DNA of 64,000 nucleotides from Phyllostachys edulis (Eukaryota > Streptophyta > Magnoliopsida > Poales > Poaceae), in NCBI GenBank assembly GCA_036346405.1, contig CM070551.1:56934488-56998487 (forward strand), given 5' to 3'. The notes beneath the pieces were generated by a model. That model was not told the origin of the DNA, did no database searches, and was given only the letters and a program-made list of their open reading frames with translations. This document shows, one piece after another, positions 44,313 through 56,428 of this stretch; the first letter of the stretch is position 1, and each line of letters begins with the position of its first letter. Both the position numbers and the translations under genes were made by a program.

Positions 44313-45432
44313 ATCAATCCCACAATTTTTCTCTCAATACATATCTCTCAAACACTAGCCTCTTCCACTTTCCCCAACTCACAAATTATGGTTTCTAGGC
44401 TTGGATAAATAGCTCAATGTGCAAATCCTACGCCATCCCTTTTTATAGTAGAGGCTAGGTTTAGAGAGAAAACACTAATGAACACCCATTAACCCACACA
44501 CAAATGAGTCTGCATTCATGCACGCTTGTCAAAGCGAATGACGATCTAGCGCTCTTGAATCTGTCTCTTAGTGATCTTGTCATTCTCATGACCTAAAACC
44601 CTTCTTCCTTCTTCTTTGCATGGTTTTGCTCTGTTGTTTTTCAAGGTAACCAACCTGGTATTTTGGTGAAGATACCAAAATACCTCTTCTCAATCCTTCC
44701 ACCTTGTCCGAGTCCAACTATTATGAAGTAATCACATGCTTCGTCACGTGTAGGTTCATTAATAACTTTCGTCATGCCGGGAAATCTCTCATATCCAACT
44801 CGCACCAAGCATCGTCGATCGTTATGGACCTCAACTCTCCTAGCTTAGTCCCGATTATCCTTTCCGTTGACCGTAGTTGACTCCAAGCATCCCTGCACAA
44901 TAATAGACCAAGAAAGCTATTCTGTGCACAAGTTCTTCGTAACTTGACCAATCCAAAACATACATTATGCAACACATATGCACTAATCCCATGACTTTGG
45001 CAAATTCCTAAATTCAACACAGCTCATTGTGCATGAACTCACCATGGCCGGTCAGACCGTGTATCCATGGCCGGTCTGACCACTCCTGGTTGGTCTGACT
45101 GCTGCACTCCCTAGTAACAGGGTGCCGGTTAAACTACTGCTGGTCTGACCACCAATCAACGGCCGGTTAGACCGCTTCCCAAATTCAGAAAACACCCCAC
45201 TCTAGACTTTTCGGAAATCTCTATCTAGTTTCATGTCCAGTCTTTATTTTCAATGACACCTACAAATACATCCCCAAACACTCTCACATAAGTGTTAGAT
45301 GTCCATTTCCTCAAAGGTTGCACAGGCACCCATGGCTGATCAGACCACCTGATGCCTGACAGCAACTTGGCAATTTGCAAAACTTATAGTTCACTCCACA
45401 AACTCCTCGATTATAATACCAATTGTTCATCG
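44313..45432 (-). mobile_element. Degenerate LTR-retrotransposon DNA, right part
   Basis: It holds several GGCCGGTCTGACC words (about 45045-45175). Near 45407-45423 the minus strand reads TTGGTATTATAATCG, a decayed Met-tRNA-type primer-binding site, so the lost 5' LTR would lie at higher coordinates. No protein domain is visible. Confidence 0.35.
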
Positions 45433-46199
45433 CCAGATTAGAACCGAACCACGTGGTCTCTACTTAAACCGTTAGCTGGTCAGTCAAGACATGTATGGTA
45501 GGTATTTAGTACGGTCGGTACATGATGATAGCGATTTTGGCATTAATCATTCAGGTTGTATGAAGTTGTGGAAGCCAAATTCTTAGGGGGAGGGTCTCCC
45601 TGTGGAGCCCCTCCCCCGGGCCGTTGGATCAAAGGGGGGATAGGGGTGATGTGTGGATGTGGGGAGGTAGAATTTATTTTCGGAGTTGTGTGTCCATGCT
45701 GGATTAGACAGAAGGCAATGCGCCTTCTTCACCATTTTTCTGACACAGTGCACAGTGATGTCAAGCAAGCCTGGCTATTCGGAATTAATTCGTGAACTAA
45801 ATGGCCATGCATCTCAACTAATAACTAGGACAGAGGAAAGCCCCGTGCTCAGTTTTCCATATTTCGTACAACATTTCAGTAAACTACAAACATTTACCGG
45901 ATGATATGAGCACACGAACGGGATAATCGTGAGTAGTCGTTAAGTTGTGATGGGTGATCTTAGATAACTATCGCTACAAGTCGAGGCATTGCACCACGAA
46001 AATGTTGCACCCACTACGAACTACCGAGACAATCGTCCTTCCAAGCACCAGAAACACTTCAGTGGTTTTGACGTAATTAATGGCATTTTTGGACTTAATA
46101 TCAAAGACTATTCTATGCTTTCCCACGAGGGATTACATTACACCGGCTATATATAAGCCGAGGACTAATCACACGATAAAAGGAACGTAATTGGGACTC
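45433..46199. other. Unassigned DNA before the LINE
   Basis: Possibly the LTR of the decayed element at 44313-45432, but without a matching copy I cannot show it. No gene recognised. Confidence 0.35.
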
Positions 46200-46215
46200 A
46201 TTTCGGAAGCTATAC

Positions 46216-47510
46216 CAAAGGTCCAAAGCGAAATTTCTTTTGGAGAAAGATAGAAATACACGTTTTTATCACTTGATTGCGAATGGTAAGCATAGAAGAC
46301 AAATAATTTTTCAGCTCAAACAAAAAGAGGGGATAATTCGGGGTGATGTACAATTAAAAACATATATCACCAATTATTATAAATGTCTGTTTGGACCATC
46401 TAAAGTTAATCATTTATCCATGATTGATGCTTTTAGGAATGATATACCTTAAGTTTTAGATACTGAAAACAATTTCCTTACAGAGTCGTTCATTGAGAAG
46501 GAGGTGAAAGAAGCAATATTTCAAATAGAACATAACAAAGCACCTGGACCGTATAGCTTCCCACCTGAGTTCTATCAGGTGTTTTGGGAAGTCATTAAAA
46601 ATGACATGATGGCCATGTTTCGTGATTTTCATAGTTGCCCTCTGCCTCTTTTTAGCTTGAATTTTGGAATCATTAGACTGCTTCCCAAAAAATGGATGCT
46701 AAGCAAATACAACATATAGGCCTATTTGTCTTCTAAACATTAGTTTTAAAGTGTTTACTAAAGTGACTACTAATAGAATTATTTGTGTAGCTCAAAAGGT
46801 TGTTAGATCATCCCAGTCGGTGTTTATGCCGGGGAGATCTATTCTTGATGGAGTTGTTATCCTTCATGAAACCATCCATGAACTACATAAATAAAAATTA
46901 GATGGAATAGTATTCATGGTCGATTTTGATAAGGCTTACAACAAAGTAAAATTATCATTTTTTACTTCAAACCTTGAGGATGAAAGGCTTTTCAACTGAG
47001 TGGTGTTTCTGGGTGGAAAGTTTCGTTAAGGGAGGGACTGTTGGAATAAAAGTCAATGATGATCTTCGTTCTTTTTTTCAAACTCAAAAGGGTCTTAGGC
47101 AAGGTGATCCTATGTCCCTAATTCTTTTTAATATTGTTGTGGACATGCTTGCCATCTTTATCTCAAGAGCTAAAGAAGATGGTCTTTTATTGAGAGTAGT
47201 TCCTCACTTGATTGATGATGGGTTGTCAATATTACAGCATATTGATGACAATATCCTTTTCTTGAATAATGATTTAGAACAAGTAAAAAATCTTAAACTT
47301 ATTCTATGTGTCTTTGAACAATTATCAGGTTTAAAGATTAATTTCCACAAGAGTGAGATTTTTTGTTTTGGTAATGCAAAAGAAGTTGAACCGCAGTATG
47401 CTCAGTTATTTGGTTGTAAAGTGTGTGTCTTTCCTTTCAGGTACTTAGGTATTCCAATTCACTTCAGGAAATTAAGGAATTATAATTGGAAAGGGGTTGA
47501 AAGATAGAGT
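46216..47510 (+). pseudogene. LINE reverse transcriptase, broken
   Basis: From the truncated start the frame reads EKDRNTRFYHLIANGKHRR, then EAIFQIEHNKAPGPYSFPPE, LNFGIIRLLPKK, SVFMPGRSILDG and FMVDFDKAYNKV. The next block has GLRQGDPMSLILFNIVVDML, and the catalytic site reads LQHIDDNILFL, where YADD is usual, so Asp-Asp is kept. RYLGIPIHFRKLRN closes the domain. Stops or frameshifts lie near 46452, 46719, 46890 and 46970. RT would copy the LINE RNA at a nick in the target DNA. Confidence 0.9.
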
Positions 47511-48720
47511 TGAAAAGAAACTTAGCAGTTGGAAAGAAAAAAAATATGTCTGTTGGTGGGCGATTAGTACTTATTAACTCGGTGATAAGCAGTCTGCCAA
47601 TGTTTATGTTATCTTTTTTTGAGGTTCCTAGAGAGGTTCTCAAAAGACTAGATTTTTATTGATCTAGATTTTACTGGCAGAGTGATAGTCATAAATAAAA
47701 ATATAGGCTTGCAAAATAGAGCTTAGTGTGTACACCTAAAGAGCAGGGCGGTCTAGGCATTTAGAACTTAGACACAAAAAACAAAAGTTTACTAGGGAAA
47801 TGGTTGTTTAAGTTGCTTAATGAAGACAGGGTATGGTAATCTTTGCTAACAAGGAAATTTTTGGGTGAGAAGAGTCTTTTGCAGGTGGTTAATAAGCCTA
47901 GGACTTCCCACTTTTGGTCGGGTCTAATGAAAATTAAAGATGATTTTTTTCTCTTTGGTTCATTCCCGATTAAAAATAGAAAGCAAACTAGATTTTGGGA
48001 AGATATTTGGTTAGGGGATTCTCTACTAAAAGGACATATCCACTTCTTTATAATGTGGTGAGGAGAAATGATGATATAGTAGCAAATATTCTGATATAGG
48101 CTGCTTTAAATATTTCTTTTCGAATATCTATTATTGGGCCTAAGTTACATGCTTGGAATGATTTAATTTTGAGAATCACTAATCTACAATTGAGCTCTCA
48201 AAAAGATGTTTTCAGGTGGGATTTGAATAAGTTTGGATTTTTTTTGGTACAGTTTTTATACGTGGTACTAATTGGAGATTTTCGAGCCCCATTAAGGATT
48301 TTTTTTGGCAAATTAAAATTCTATTAAAAGTGAAAATATTCCTATGGTATCTCAAAAGAGGGGTAATATTAACTAAAGATAACCTGCTCAAATGAAATTG
48401 AAGGGGAAGCAAAAAGTGTTGTTTCTGTATTAAAGAGAAACAATTCAATATCTTTTTATTGACTGCCCCTTTGCACGCCACGCATGGTGGGTTGTTCAAT
48501 GTACGTTTAATTTACCTCCTCCTACGAGTATAGCAAACATGTTTAGGAATTTGTTAGCCAGTATTCCAAAAATTTTAAAGTCACAACTCCTAGTGGGAGG
48601 TAGTGATTTATGTTGGTCTATTTGGTTATATCAGAATGATGTTGTTTTTGACAAAAAGATTATCACTAATCCCTTACAGGTTATCTTATTGAGTAGTCAT
48701 TGGCTGAATACTTGAGCAAA
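47511..48720 (+). pseudogene. LINE C-terminal region with zf-RVT domain, broken
   Basis: Words in several frames give the region after the RT: MSVGGRLVLINSVISSLPMF, HFWSGLMKIKDDFFLFG and TRFWEDIWLGDS, then the zf-RVT zinc-binding part with KIFLWYLKRGVILTKDNLL, CCFCIKE and DCPFARHAWWVVQCTFNLPP. About ten stops or frame changes are present. zf-RVT follows the RT in plant LINEs and is thought to bind nucleic acid. Confidence 0.8.
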
Positions 48721-49004
48721 TCTGCAGAAATCGGTCCAGAAGGAGTCCATATTGGCCGGAAGCGACAGATTGGAGTTTGTGGCGAAGCAAATATTAAATA
48801 TTCATGTGTAACGGTTTAGTCACAGGATTTGTAATGGTTAAGTTTAAATTTCAATCATCTTTTGGTTGTAAGGCTTCAAGCCACTTTTAACCTCTTTGGT
48901 TATTTTGGTATTTTAAATTCTTTAATAAAATAAGTTGTATGTATGTTTGATACAAAGACCGAGAGAGTTTTTCGCTTTCATTATCGAAAAAATTTCGGAA
49001 GCTA

Positions 49005-49811
49005 ACTAAACATCTAAATAATCTTATTTTCTAATTATTCCCTTCGGTTGTGAAAGACTGGTCTGAAAGTCTTCCTAATCCGTGAGGAACACCTTTTTGT
49101 CTGGCGCATTGGGCTGAATGGGCTCGGCCCATGATTCGTTGGCCCGGTAACCTGGTGGGCGTGGGCAAGCAGTGGGGCCCACATGGGCTTTGCACTATTG
49201 GATTCCTCCTGCTTAACTGCCGATTGTTGCCGATGCTTACTTTACCTGGTAGATTTGGCGAGTATTTAGTTTGCTATTAAATTTCGGAGTGACTCTCTTC
49301 TTCTTGGCACCCTAGTTTATTATTTATTTATTTTTGCCATTTTTTTTTGTCTGGGTAGCCAATTTGGCGAGCCAAATTTGGTATGGCTTCGTGGGGTAAA
49401 TCTGTCAACAAAGCAAACCAAACCAAATATCTTCTATAGATTGAAGTGACTTGATGAGAGTGAAGCTAAGTGACGTCACTGTTTCGAGACTTTGAGGTGT
49501 TCATCTTAACCGTTAGTAGGTTATTTATCCATGGTGATATGCTCTCACTGTCACTGGTGTCTTGCACTATCTAGAATAATGTAGTCTGCCGCTTAACTCG
49601 CACAAGTATATGTCACCGAGTGTAAATTATATATATATTTTATTATTGTCCTTCTTTTTGGAACTGTACATTGTGCATTTAGTCTTTAACCCTTTGGGCG
49701 TTGCTATATATACTTCGTCTTTCGGACTTGAGCAACAAGGGACATAGGATGATAATTCCGAACTACAAACATTGGTTCTATATAGTCTTGAACTGGTTTC
49801 TCGATTGCGAA
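49005..49811. other. Unassigned DNA between LINE and Helitron
   Basis: No gene recognised. A short palindromic stretch around AATTTGGCGAGCCAAATT (49361-49378) could form a hairpin. Confidence 0.4.
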
Positions 49812-50704
49812 TCTTCCTATATAAAAGGGCGTAGACAGGGGGGCTCGAGAGACTGGCCACGGCATGCATTTTTTTTGGACCGTTGGATTTCAGCTCGGCT
49901 TGTCCACGGTCGTCCGATGGGATCTGGGCGTCGTTCGGCGCGCACTGGCTCCGCTCGCGACGTGTGCTCGTCCGATGCTTTCTCGCTTTTTCTTTTTCCT
50001 CACCTGTATCATCTCTCCATCACGAGCTGCCTCTTTTCCATTCCTCTTTCTCCCCTTGCCTTCTCCGATCCGCCGCTGCCGCCTCTCCCCATGCGCCGCT
50101 TTCCTCTCCCGTCCTCTCTTCTCCCCTTGTCTCCTCCCATCCAGGCGCTACTGCCTCTCCCCGAGCACTAGCAGCGGTTGATTTCGTCAGTGCCATCGCC
50201 TCCCTCTACTCTCCCTCTTCCATCCCGTCCTCCTCCCGACAGCCTCTGGCTCCTCCCGGACTCCCCACACCATCCTCCTCCCGACGCTTCCTCCTTGCTC
50301 CGCATGCGTGATGGGTAGTGGTTTTTTCCTTTGTTGCGCCAAGGTTGCCTCCTCTTGCCTCCCTCTCCCCACGCGCCGCCGTCGGTGGATTCCGGCAGCG
50401 CCACCGCCTCCCTCTCCTCTCCCTCCTCCTGTCCCCCATCCCAGTAGGGAGGACGCAAGGATTATAAAAGTAAGCTTCGGGCCACCCCCAATCCGGCTTC
50501 TTGCACTCAGATCTGGAACCATGTTCATAGTTTCGAGTTCGGCTTGAGATTTGCTCTTGGTCATGGTGGAGATTTGAGTTACTATGCAATTATGCAAGTG
50601 CCAAGTGGTGAGGCAAAACCAAACCAGCCCATCCGCCGCCTCCTCACTGCCCGGAACACAAGCAGCGCAGCGCGACGACTGCCAAGAATGAGAACCACGG
50701 GGAG

Positions 50705-50946
50705 ATGGCGGTAGTGATAACGACGGTGCAGGCGCAGCCAGGGACGGGCGTGCGCTAGTGGGACGAGGCGGCGTACTGGCGGCACATCCTGCGGGAGCGG
50801 GACCTCTCCTGCCGCAACCTCTTCCGCGTCGTCTTCTTCGACCACCACGATAGCCCTGACCCCAACGTCCTCTTTGCCGCCACCTCCAGCGACGGATCCC
50901 TCGCCCTGAGTTGCGCTCCGTCGACACCATCTCCTCCTGTCTCAAG
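50705..50946 (+). pseudogene. Captured THO6/DWA1-like WD40 gene, first exon
   Basis: ATG at 50705 starts a frame that reads WDEAAYWRHILRERDLSCRN, LFRVVFFDHH and PDPNVLFAATSSDGSLAL. This resembles the N-terminus of plant THO complex subunit 6 (also called DWA1), a WD40 protein of mRNA export and of a DDB1-CUL4 E3 ligase. A TAG lies just before WDEAAY. The exon ends at AAG|GTTAGG. The WD40 repeats themselves are absent, and LARP1-like sequence follows. The identification is by recognition of the N-terminal words and is moderately sure. Confidence 0.6.
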
Positions 50947-51292
50947 GTTAGGTCAGCATGTTTGGTTTGTATTATCACTATCTGAATCTCTTCCACTAGG
51001 TTTATCGGTGACACTCTTGACTATCGCTACTTTTTAATACAAACACCTATAATACCCTTAATCAGCTAGAGTGTTTGATATAATGTTTCATTATGAGGAT
51101 TCTTTTTTTATATCCTCTTTGCTGTGGATTGGTGTTTATGGGTACACCGCGTATGATATCTTTCCAATATGTAATCTAATTATTGGGTTGGAGAAAAAGC
51201 AGCATTATTATTATTGGTTTTAATAGTAGTGCAGAGTGTATAGAATACATTATATAAATCTGATGGTCCACATTGAAATTTGTTGTATCCAG

Positions 51293-52095
51293 ATTTTGGT
51301 AGAACAATTGTCACCGGCGGCGGTGGGAGGGGCCATCAGAGAAGCCATCATAACGGCGGTGGTAGGAGGGGCAGGGGCAACAGTGGCTCGAATGGCGAGT
51401 TGCTCACCATGTTGGTGTCTTTGGTGGCCGCCAGAGAGGGGATTTGAGGGCTTCTACTGTGGCCCTCCGATGGCCATTGGGCCCAACATGCGGGGTGCAC
51501 CCTCGTCCCCCGCCGTTGGTGGTTGCTCGATTGTTCATGGGCCCTCCTTCGCCAGTTTCACTCATGCAAGCTTTTGTTGGATCCCATGGTAAGGCTATTT
51601 ATGCATTGTATTGGTCTTGCATATATCGTATTCCTTCCATTGCCACTGTTGTGGTGCTGTATATTCAGTTTCTCGTATTGATCAACTGTCATGATCGTTT
51701 GTCATGTCCAGAGATGCCATCTCACGTGTCTCCTGTTTCCCTAATGTACTATGTTGGGCCTCCCTCGCCTCAGAGGCTCTTAGGGGATTGGCTTTTACAC
51801 GTCCTATGGTTGGTCCTCATGCCTACCCTTACTTTCAGCCCCATGCTGAGGCTGAGGCTGATGCTGAAGACGGCTATGGCAAGTTGCTGAAACAGATACA
51901 GTTCTACTTTAGGTGGCTATATTTAATTTATGTAGCATCGAATTTATTGTTTGGTTGTAAGCGTACTTCTGTTGGCGATGCTCGTGTTCTTTGATCCACA
52001 ACAAATATAACTTATGTACAGATGTTTTCTTGAGGCAAAACATGGATGAACAGGGCTGGGTTGATATATCTCTTATAGCGGGTTTCAATAGGGTG
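51293..52095 (+). pseudogene. Captured LARP1-like gene, three exons around the La motif
   Basis: Exon A (51293-51588) has a Gly/His/Arg-rich stretch (TVTGGGG-like, RSHHNGGGRRGRGNSG) and a Pro/Gly region. Exon B (51712-51912) has PYFQPHAEAEADAEDGYGK and LLKQIQFYF, the first helix of the La motif. Exon C (52022-52095) has FLRQNMDEQGWVDISLIAGF and NRV, the core of the La motif. LARP1 proteins bind mRNA caps and 5'-TOP leaders in the cytoplasm. Acceptors (CCAG, TACAG) and donors (ATG|GTAAGG, TAG|GTGGCT) are recognisable. Exon A has a stop and frame changes. The C-terminal DM15 region is missing. Confidence 0.75.
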
Positions 52096-52178
52096 ACCAT
52101 GTGTACTACTTTTTTTTCCTTCTCAACTTTTTCTTTCTAGATCATACATTTACAGATAAGCAATTTATGTGATGTCAG

Positions 52179-53566
52179 GTCTATGTATGTACGATACCTG
52201 AAAGAGATTATGCTCTTGAGATGTGGAGGCTTCTCGATCCAGAAGCCAGGTTGATCAGCCTGAATCACCTTTCAGAACGTGTAGTATGTGTAAAATCAGG
52301 CAAGTTCTCAAGAGTTTGAAGGTTAGTTTTTTCAACTATTGTGCCATGATTCCCCGTTGCAACATTGTTCTGTTATATTTACATCATGTCATCATCAGTG
52401 AACACACTCAAGCAATTGTAAATTATCTAATGCAAATGTTCTGCCATATCTATTTTTCCATGTATAATGAAATCCAACATAATGAAATGTTGACTATTGG
52501 AATGGGATCAGTTTCGCCTTCTTAGCCTTCCGAAAAAGACAAAGTTGTGTGTGTATATATTTGCGTTTGGTTTGTTTCCATTAGTTAGTATTGCATTTCA
52601 TTTCTATACTTATAAACCTAATAAGATACTTAAGTAGTTTCATTTGTTAGTACTACATGGCATTTGTGTTCTTAATACAACCTGTTTCTAGTGAAAATTG
52701 TAGAATATTTATCAGGAAATTGTAGATACCATTGTGTGAATGGAACAGTTAACAGTAAAATATTTACCTACCTATCACCTTATGGGTTCAGTTCCGGACC
52801 ACATTCCTCTATGTCACATTTTCACCGGCGTAACTGTCTTACATCTTAACTATTCTTTGATTTCTTTCTATTGCATGCCATGTTCCTAAAAAGTCTCTGC
52901 AGCACGTTTTTAGAGAGAGAGGATGGCATCCAAAGATGGCCATTGTGATTGATGACAGGCTGCAGGTTTGGGATGAGAAGGATCGACCTCAAGTTCATGT
53001 TGTCCCTGCATATACTCCATACTATGCCCCACGAGCTGAAGTATTTATTTGTATTTTATTGCTTACATATTTTGTGTTGAACATATTCCCATTCCGGAGT
53101 CGTGTGTATTTGCTTGCATATCTTAGATGGCAAATGTTGTTCCAGTGCTTTGTGTTGTAAGAAATGTTGCTTGCAGTGTTCTTGGTGGTTTCTTTAGGTT
53201 GGTAAAAAAAAGTTATTGTGATACGGCCTATGCATTCTGATGATATCTTACTTACTGCTTTGATTTATCTCTATTTTGATAATTTTTTTGTAGAGAGTTT
53301 GATAAAAATCTATTGAGGAATGTGTTTGAACTAATGTACAAAAATGAATTATTGGATCTTCTATATGCTCCAGATGTCGGTGACTACTTAGTCCACGAGG
53401 TAATATTCTTGATATTGATGTTGTATCTCTAGTTTATTGTCTGAAAGTTAATGCTACCTTCTAATTTCTTTCCAGGACACAAATTCTGTACCAGTCAATA
53501 AAGATCCTGCCGCTATACCTGAGGGTATAAGTGGCGCTGAAGTAGAGAAGAGGTTGAATAAATTTG
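52179..53566 (+). pseudogene. Captured CPL1-like RNA polymerase II CTD phosphatase, five exons
   Basis: Exons at 52179-52299 (VYVCTIPERDYALEMWRLLD), about 52888-53040 (MAIVIDDRLQVWDEKDRPQV and VVPAYTPYYAPRAE), 53127-53197 (NVVPVLCVVRNVACSVLGGF), 53294-53399 (NLLRNVFELMYKNELLDLLY) and 53476-53566 (PAAIPEGISGAEVEKRLN) follow in gene order. They match the second half of the FCP1-like phosphatase domain of C-terminal domain phosphatase-like 1. CPL1 dephosphorylates the polymerase II tail in the nucleus. Exons 3-5 keep clean GT-AG borders and open frames. The first ends at a GC donor (TCAG|GCAAGT). The catalytic DxDx(T/V) start and the dsRNA-binding domains are not captured. Confidence 0.8.
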
Positions 53567-54160
53567 GTGAGTTTTGATCTGTTGTTCTGCTTTGATTGAT
53601 TTTAATGGAGACTTTTCATCGCCATTTTACCTGCAGCAAATGGTCTAATGATGCCCTATTTGCTATGGGCAAACACTGGTATATGGCATCATATGATTGC
53701 TTTAAGTTATTTATAACTTGCTACTTGCTACATTTTTTTTTTTTTTGAAAATATACCAAATAGATCCTGCTTTGGCTTGGAATCGAAATGCTCAATAAAA
53801 TACTGCCTTAAGTTCATATTTACTCAATGTTTAAGATGTGACCTTAGCTGGTCATTTTGTTAAGTATTGAAGGGTTCTGCTCATCTTTCTTTTATATCCA
53901 TCATTTATTATTCGTGGGTTTCTGCTAGCAACCTCAGCTCAAACTGGGTTTGTTATTTTACTCAGTATGGAACTTACCATCTGATTCTACCAGCAACATG
54001 AAGGTTTTAGCTGAAATGAACTAGAGCATGATTCAAGCAGAGCATTTGATGTGTGTAACTGTTGCTGTAAAATCCTATTAAAGCAACCGATTTGGCTTAA
54101 TTTTTAGAAAATGATGTTTTCATGTAAAGGAATTTCATAATGTATTTTGATGAATTGTAG

Positions 54161-54641
54161 GTGTGGTTTAGCAATGTACCTCATACATGGTTGGTTGATG
54201 ACAAAGGAGGACATAATTGGATTACCAAGGCTAAAGATAAATTTAGATTCCCCGAAGGAGGAACCCAATTCATACATGGAGCAAATCAATACCTGGATCA
54301 GATTTCTCAGGTTTGCCTTGATTATATTTAAAATTGCTAGAAAAATTGTAATAACACAGACTCTTAGTAGAGCCACCTATTTCTCCTTGTTAATCCAGGT
54401 GGTACCAGATATTTCATTTGGCACTCATACTAGAGTTGTCCTGGATATTGGCTGCCGAGTAACAAGTTTTGGTGCATACTTACTTTCACGTGATGTGTTG
54501 AAATTATCCATAGCTTCCAAAGATGTTCACGAGAATCATATACAGTTTGCTCCAATGGTGACAACATTTGTAACACACCGATTATTATATCTTAGTCAAG
54601 CGTTTGACATTATCCATTGTTCGTGCTGCCGAATAAATTGA
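54161..54641 (+). pseudogene. Captured DUF248 putative methyltransferase (PMT), two exons
   Basis: Exon 1 (54161-54310) reads VWFSNVPHTWLVDDKGGHNW and FPEGGTQFIHGANQYLDQI. Exon 2 (54399-54641) reads FGTHTRVVLDIGCRVTSFGA, YLLSRDVLKLSIASKD and RLLYLSQAFDIIHCSCCRIN, then stops. This is the central part of the plant PMT (QUA2-like) Golgi methyltransferases linked to pectin methylation. The SAM-binding motif has DIGCRVTSFG where DVGCGVASFG is usual. A Gly-to-Arg change there would likely disturb SAM binding. The membrane anchor and C-terminal half are missing. Splice sites CAG|GTTTGC and CCAG are intact. Confidence 0.82.
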
Positions 54642-55722
54642 ACCCATGACGGTGAGCACTCATTGTGGTGTAACGGTCTACTTTATTTCTTTTGTTAATT
54701 ATGCACTTGAACAATACCAACATTTTTGTACTGTATTTGATCAGTCAGGCTGAATTTTTACTTAGGCCTATATAGGAAGGATAGTTTTATTCAAATAATG
54801 AAAGAAAGTTCATTATTGTTAATCACTTAAAAAATTATTTCCGAGATGTTCAAAGGGAATTATATTTTTAACTCAAACAATGCAAAGGAAGTGTCTTTGT
54901 TGAGCGCCTGAAGAGTGCTTCTTGATCCAATAGATTTTTTTAAATTAAACTCTATTGCAAAGTTAAATGTTGTCAATGAAGAAGGGTTATATGATGTGTT
55001 GTCTTGTGAGAACCTATACGTCGTTGCAATGATGTGTTGTCTCTTGGAGTCGGAGTTACATGACATATGATGCAAGAATATTGTCAACGAAGAAGGGTTG
55101 CATTAGTTTATTTCTATCCTATGACCCGAAGGAGGATCTTTCCTGAAATAGAATAGTTTGCCCTTTGTATAGCATGGTAGTGCCTAAAATTGTAATGGGA
55201 TGGGATGATGGTTAATTGACATATTGCCCAGGAGAGCACTCTTGCCCCGTTGTATGCGCTGTACACTGTCTTTTTAGAGGATGGTGCAAGCACCCATGGT
55301 TCATGATTCTTTTCTTTACTTAGCTTGCTCGAATTTGTCCTGTGTAGTTGTCCTTTAGATTTCAGAAGAAAAACAAAACTATTAAAATTTGTAAGATGAT
55401 ACGGTGACGTTTTGACACATAATGAGCCTGGTTTATGCAGGATTCAAGAGAGCTATTTACTAGGTTGTGCTTGTTTACATACTATCTGCACTGTTAGTTC
55501 CTCATTCAGTTGTACATTTAGTTGTTGTTACTGTTTACTAACTCTCTTGACATTTAGTTCTCATTTGTTTGCTATAGATGAAGAAGGCCTTACCGAACAC
55601 AAAGAATGACAAAGATGTGTTGGTATGTTTCTCCGGATATTGCTGAGGTTGCAGCTATCAAAGCTAGGTGTACATTCGTAGATTCATCTGTTTTCTTCCA
55701 TCATACTCATGTTGTGCTTCAG

Positions 55723-56140
55723 CTTCCATAGAGAATTCACCTAAGTGGTTTCTTGCATCGTCCAGTATGCAGGCACAGTTCGAACAGATATCACGTATCA
55801 TCCTACGAGATCATATCCCACTTGCCAACCCTCTTACTGGACTAGCTGAAGAAAAAACGGTTTACGAGTTTCTTGAAATTAATCCCTATGATTTCTCAGT
55901 TAAGTATTTTTGTTAGCTTATCTACCTCAGGATTTTGACTAGCCTTCCTTACAAAGATCCTAAATATTTTACTCATGTCTGTGCATAGCCTGCTGGCCTC
56001 AAGTGCACTATTACGATTGCTAAGCTTAGTCCTGCTCAAAGTCGGTGCTTGTTCTCATGTAACAAGTGCAGCAGGAAGTCTATTCCAGATGGTGGATCCT
56101 ACGGATGCTCATCTTGTCTTTGTAGAGCTGTCAAACCAAG
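55723..56140 (+). pseudogene. Captured RPA1-like ssDNA-binding protein, two exons
   Basis: Exon 1 (55723-55898) has SPKWFLASSSMQAQFEQISR and VYEFLEINPYDFS. Exon 2 (55989-56140) has KCTITIAKLSPAQSRCLFSC and CNKCSRKSIPDGGSYGCSSC, a CxxC...CxxC zinc ribbon as in the C-terminal DNA-binding domain of replication protein A large subunits. It ends at AAG|GTAATT. RPA-like genes are also carried by autonomous plant Helitrons, so this could be a relic of the parental element instead of a captured host gene. The family assignment rests mainly on the zinc ribbon. Confidence 0.55.
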
Positions 56141-56428
56141 GTAATTAATATATTGATGTTTGATGCCTTCCTTTTTCCTTATCAGCGTGTTGTTTAACTT
56201 GTATCTATAAATGAAGCTATGAATGTATACCTAACTTGTATCTATAACCTAACGAAAGATTTAGAGTTGCTGATGAAAAATTCTATGCATCACTGCTCTA
56301 TGATAGGTACAGCAGACATCACTGTAACGATGTTGCTTCTCAACTTACATCTATCAGCTATATCTCCCTAGGTTCTACCTCCACCATTTTTTTTTGTCCT
56401 TAACACAATCGCATTTGTTCGACTCCGC

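Larger units (their letters stand above)
46213..48991 (+). mobile_element. 5'-truncated L1-type LINE
   Basis: It is bounded by a perfect 13-bp duplication ATTTCGGAAGCTA (46200-46212 and 48992-49004). The 3' end is TTATCGAAAAA, the form often seen for grass LINEs. The endonuclease and ORF1 are missing, so the copy starts inside the reverse-transcriptase ORF, as usual for incomplete target-primed reverse transcription. Several stops and frameshifts show age. Confidence 0.93.

Noticed and set aside
50187..51014. Long minus-strand open frame of 275 codons
   Set aside because: It is opposite the C-rich leader and the THO6-like exon, has Arg/Gly-biased composition and no domain. It is a shadow of GC-rich DNA.
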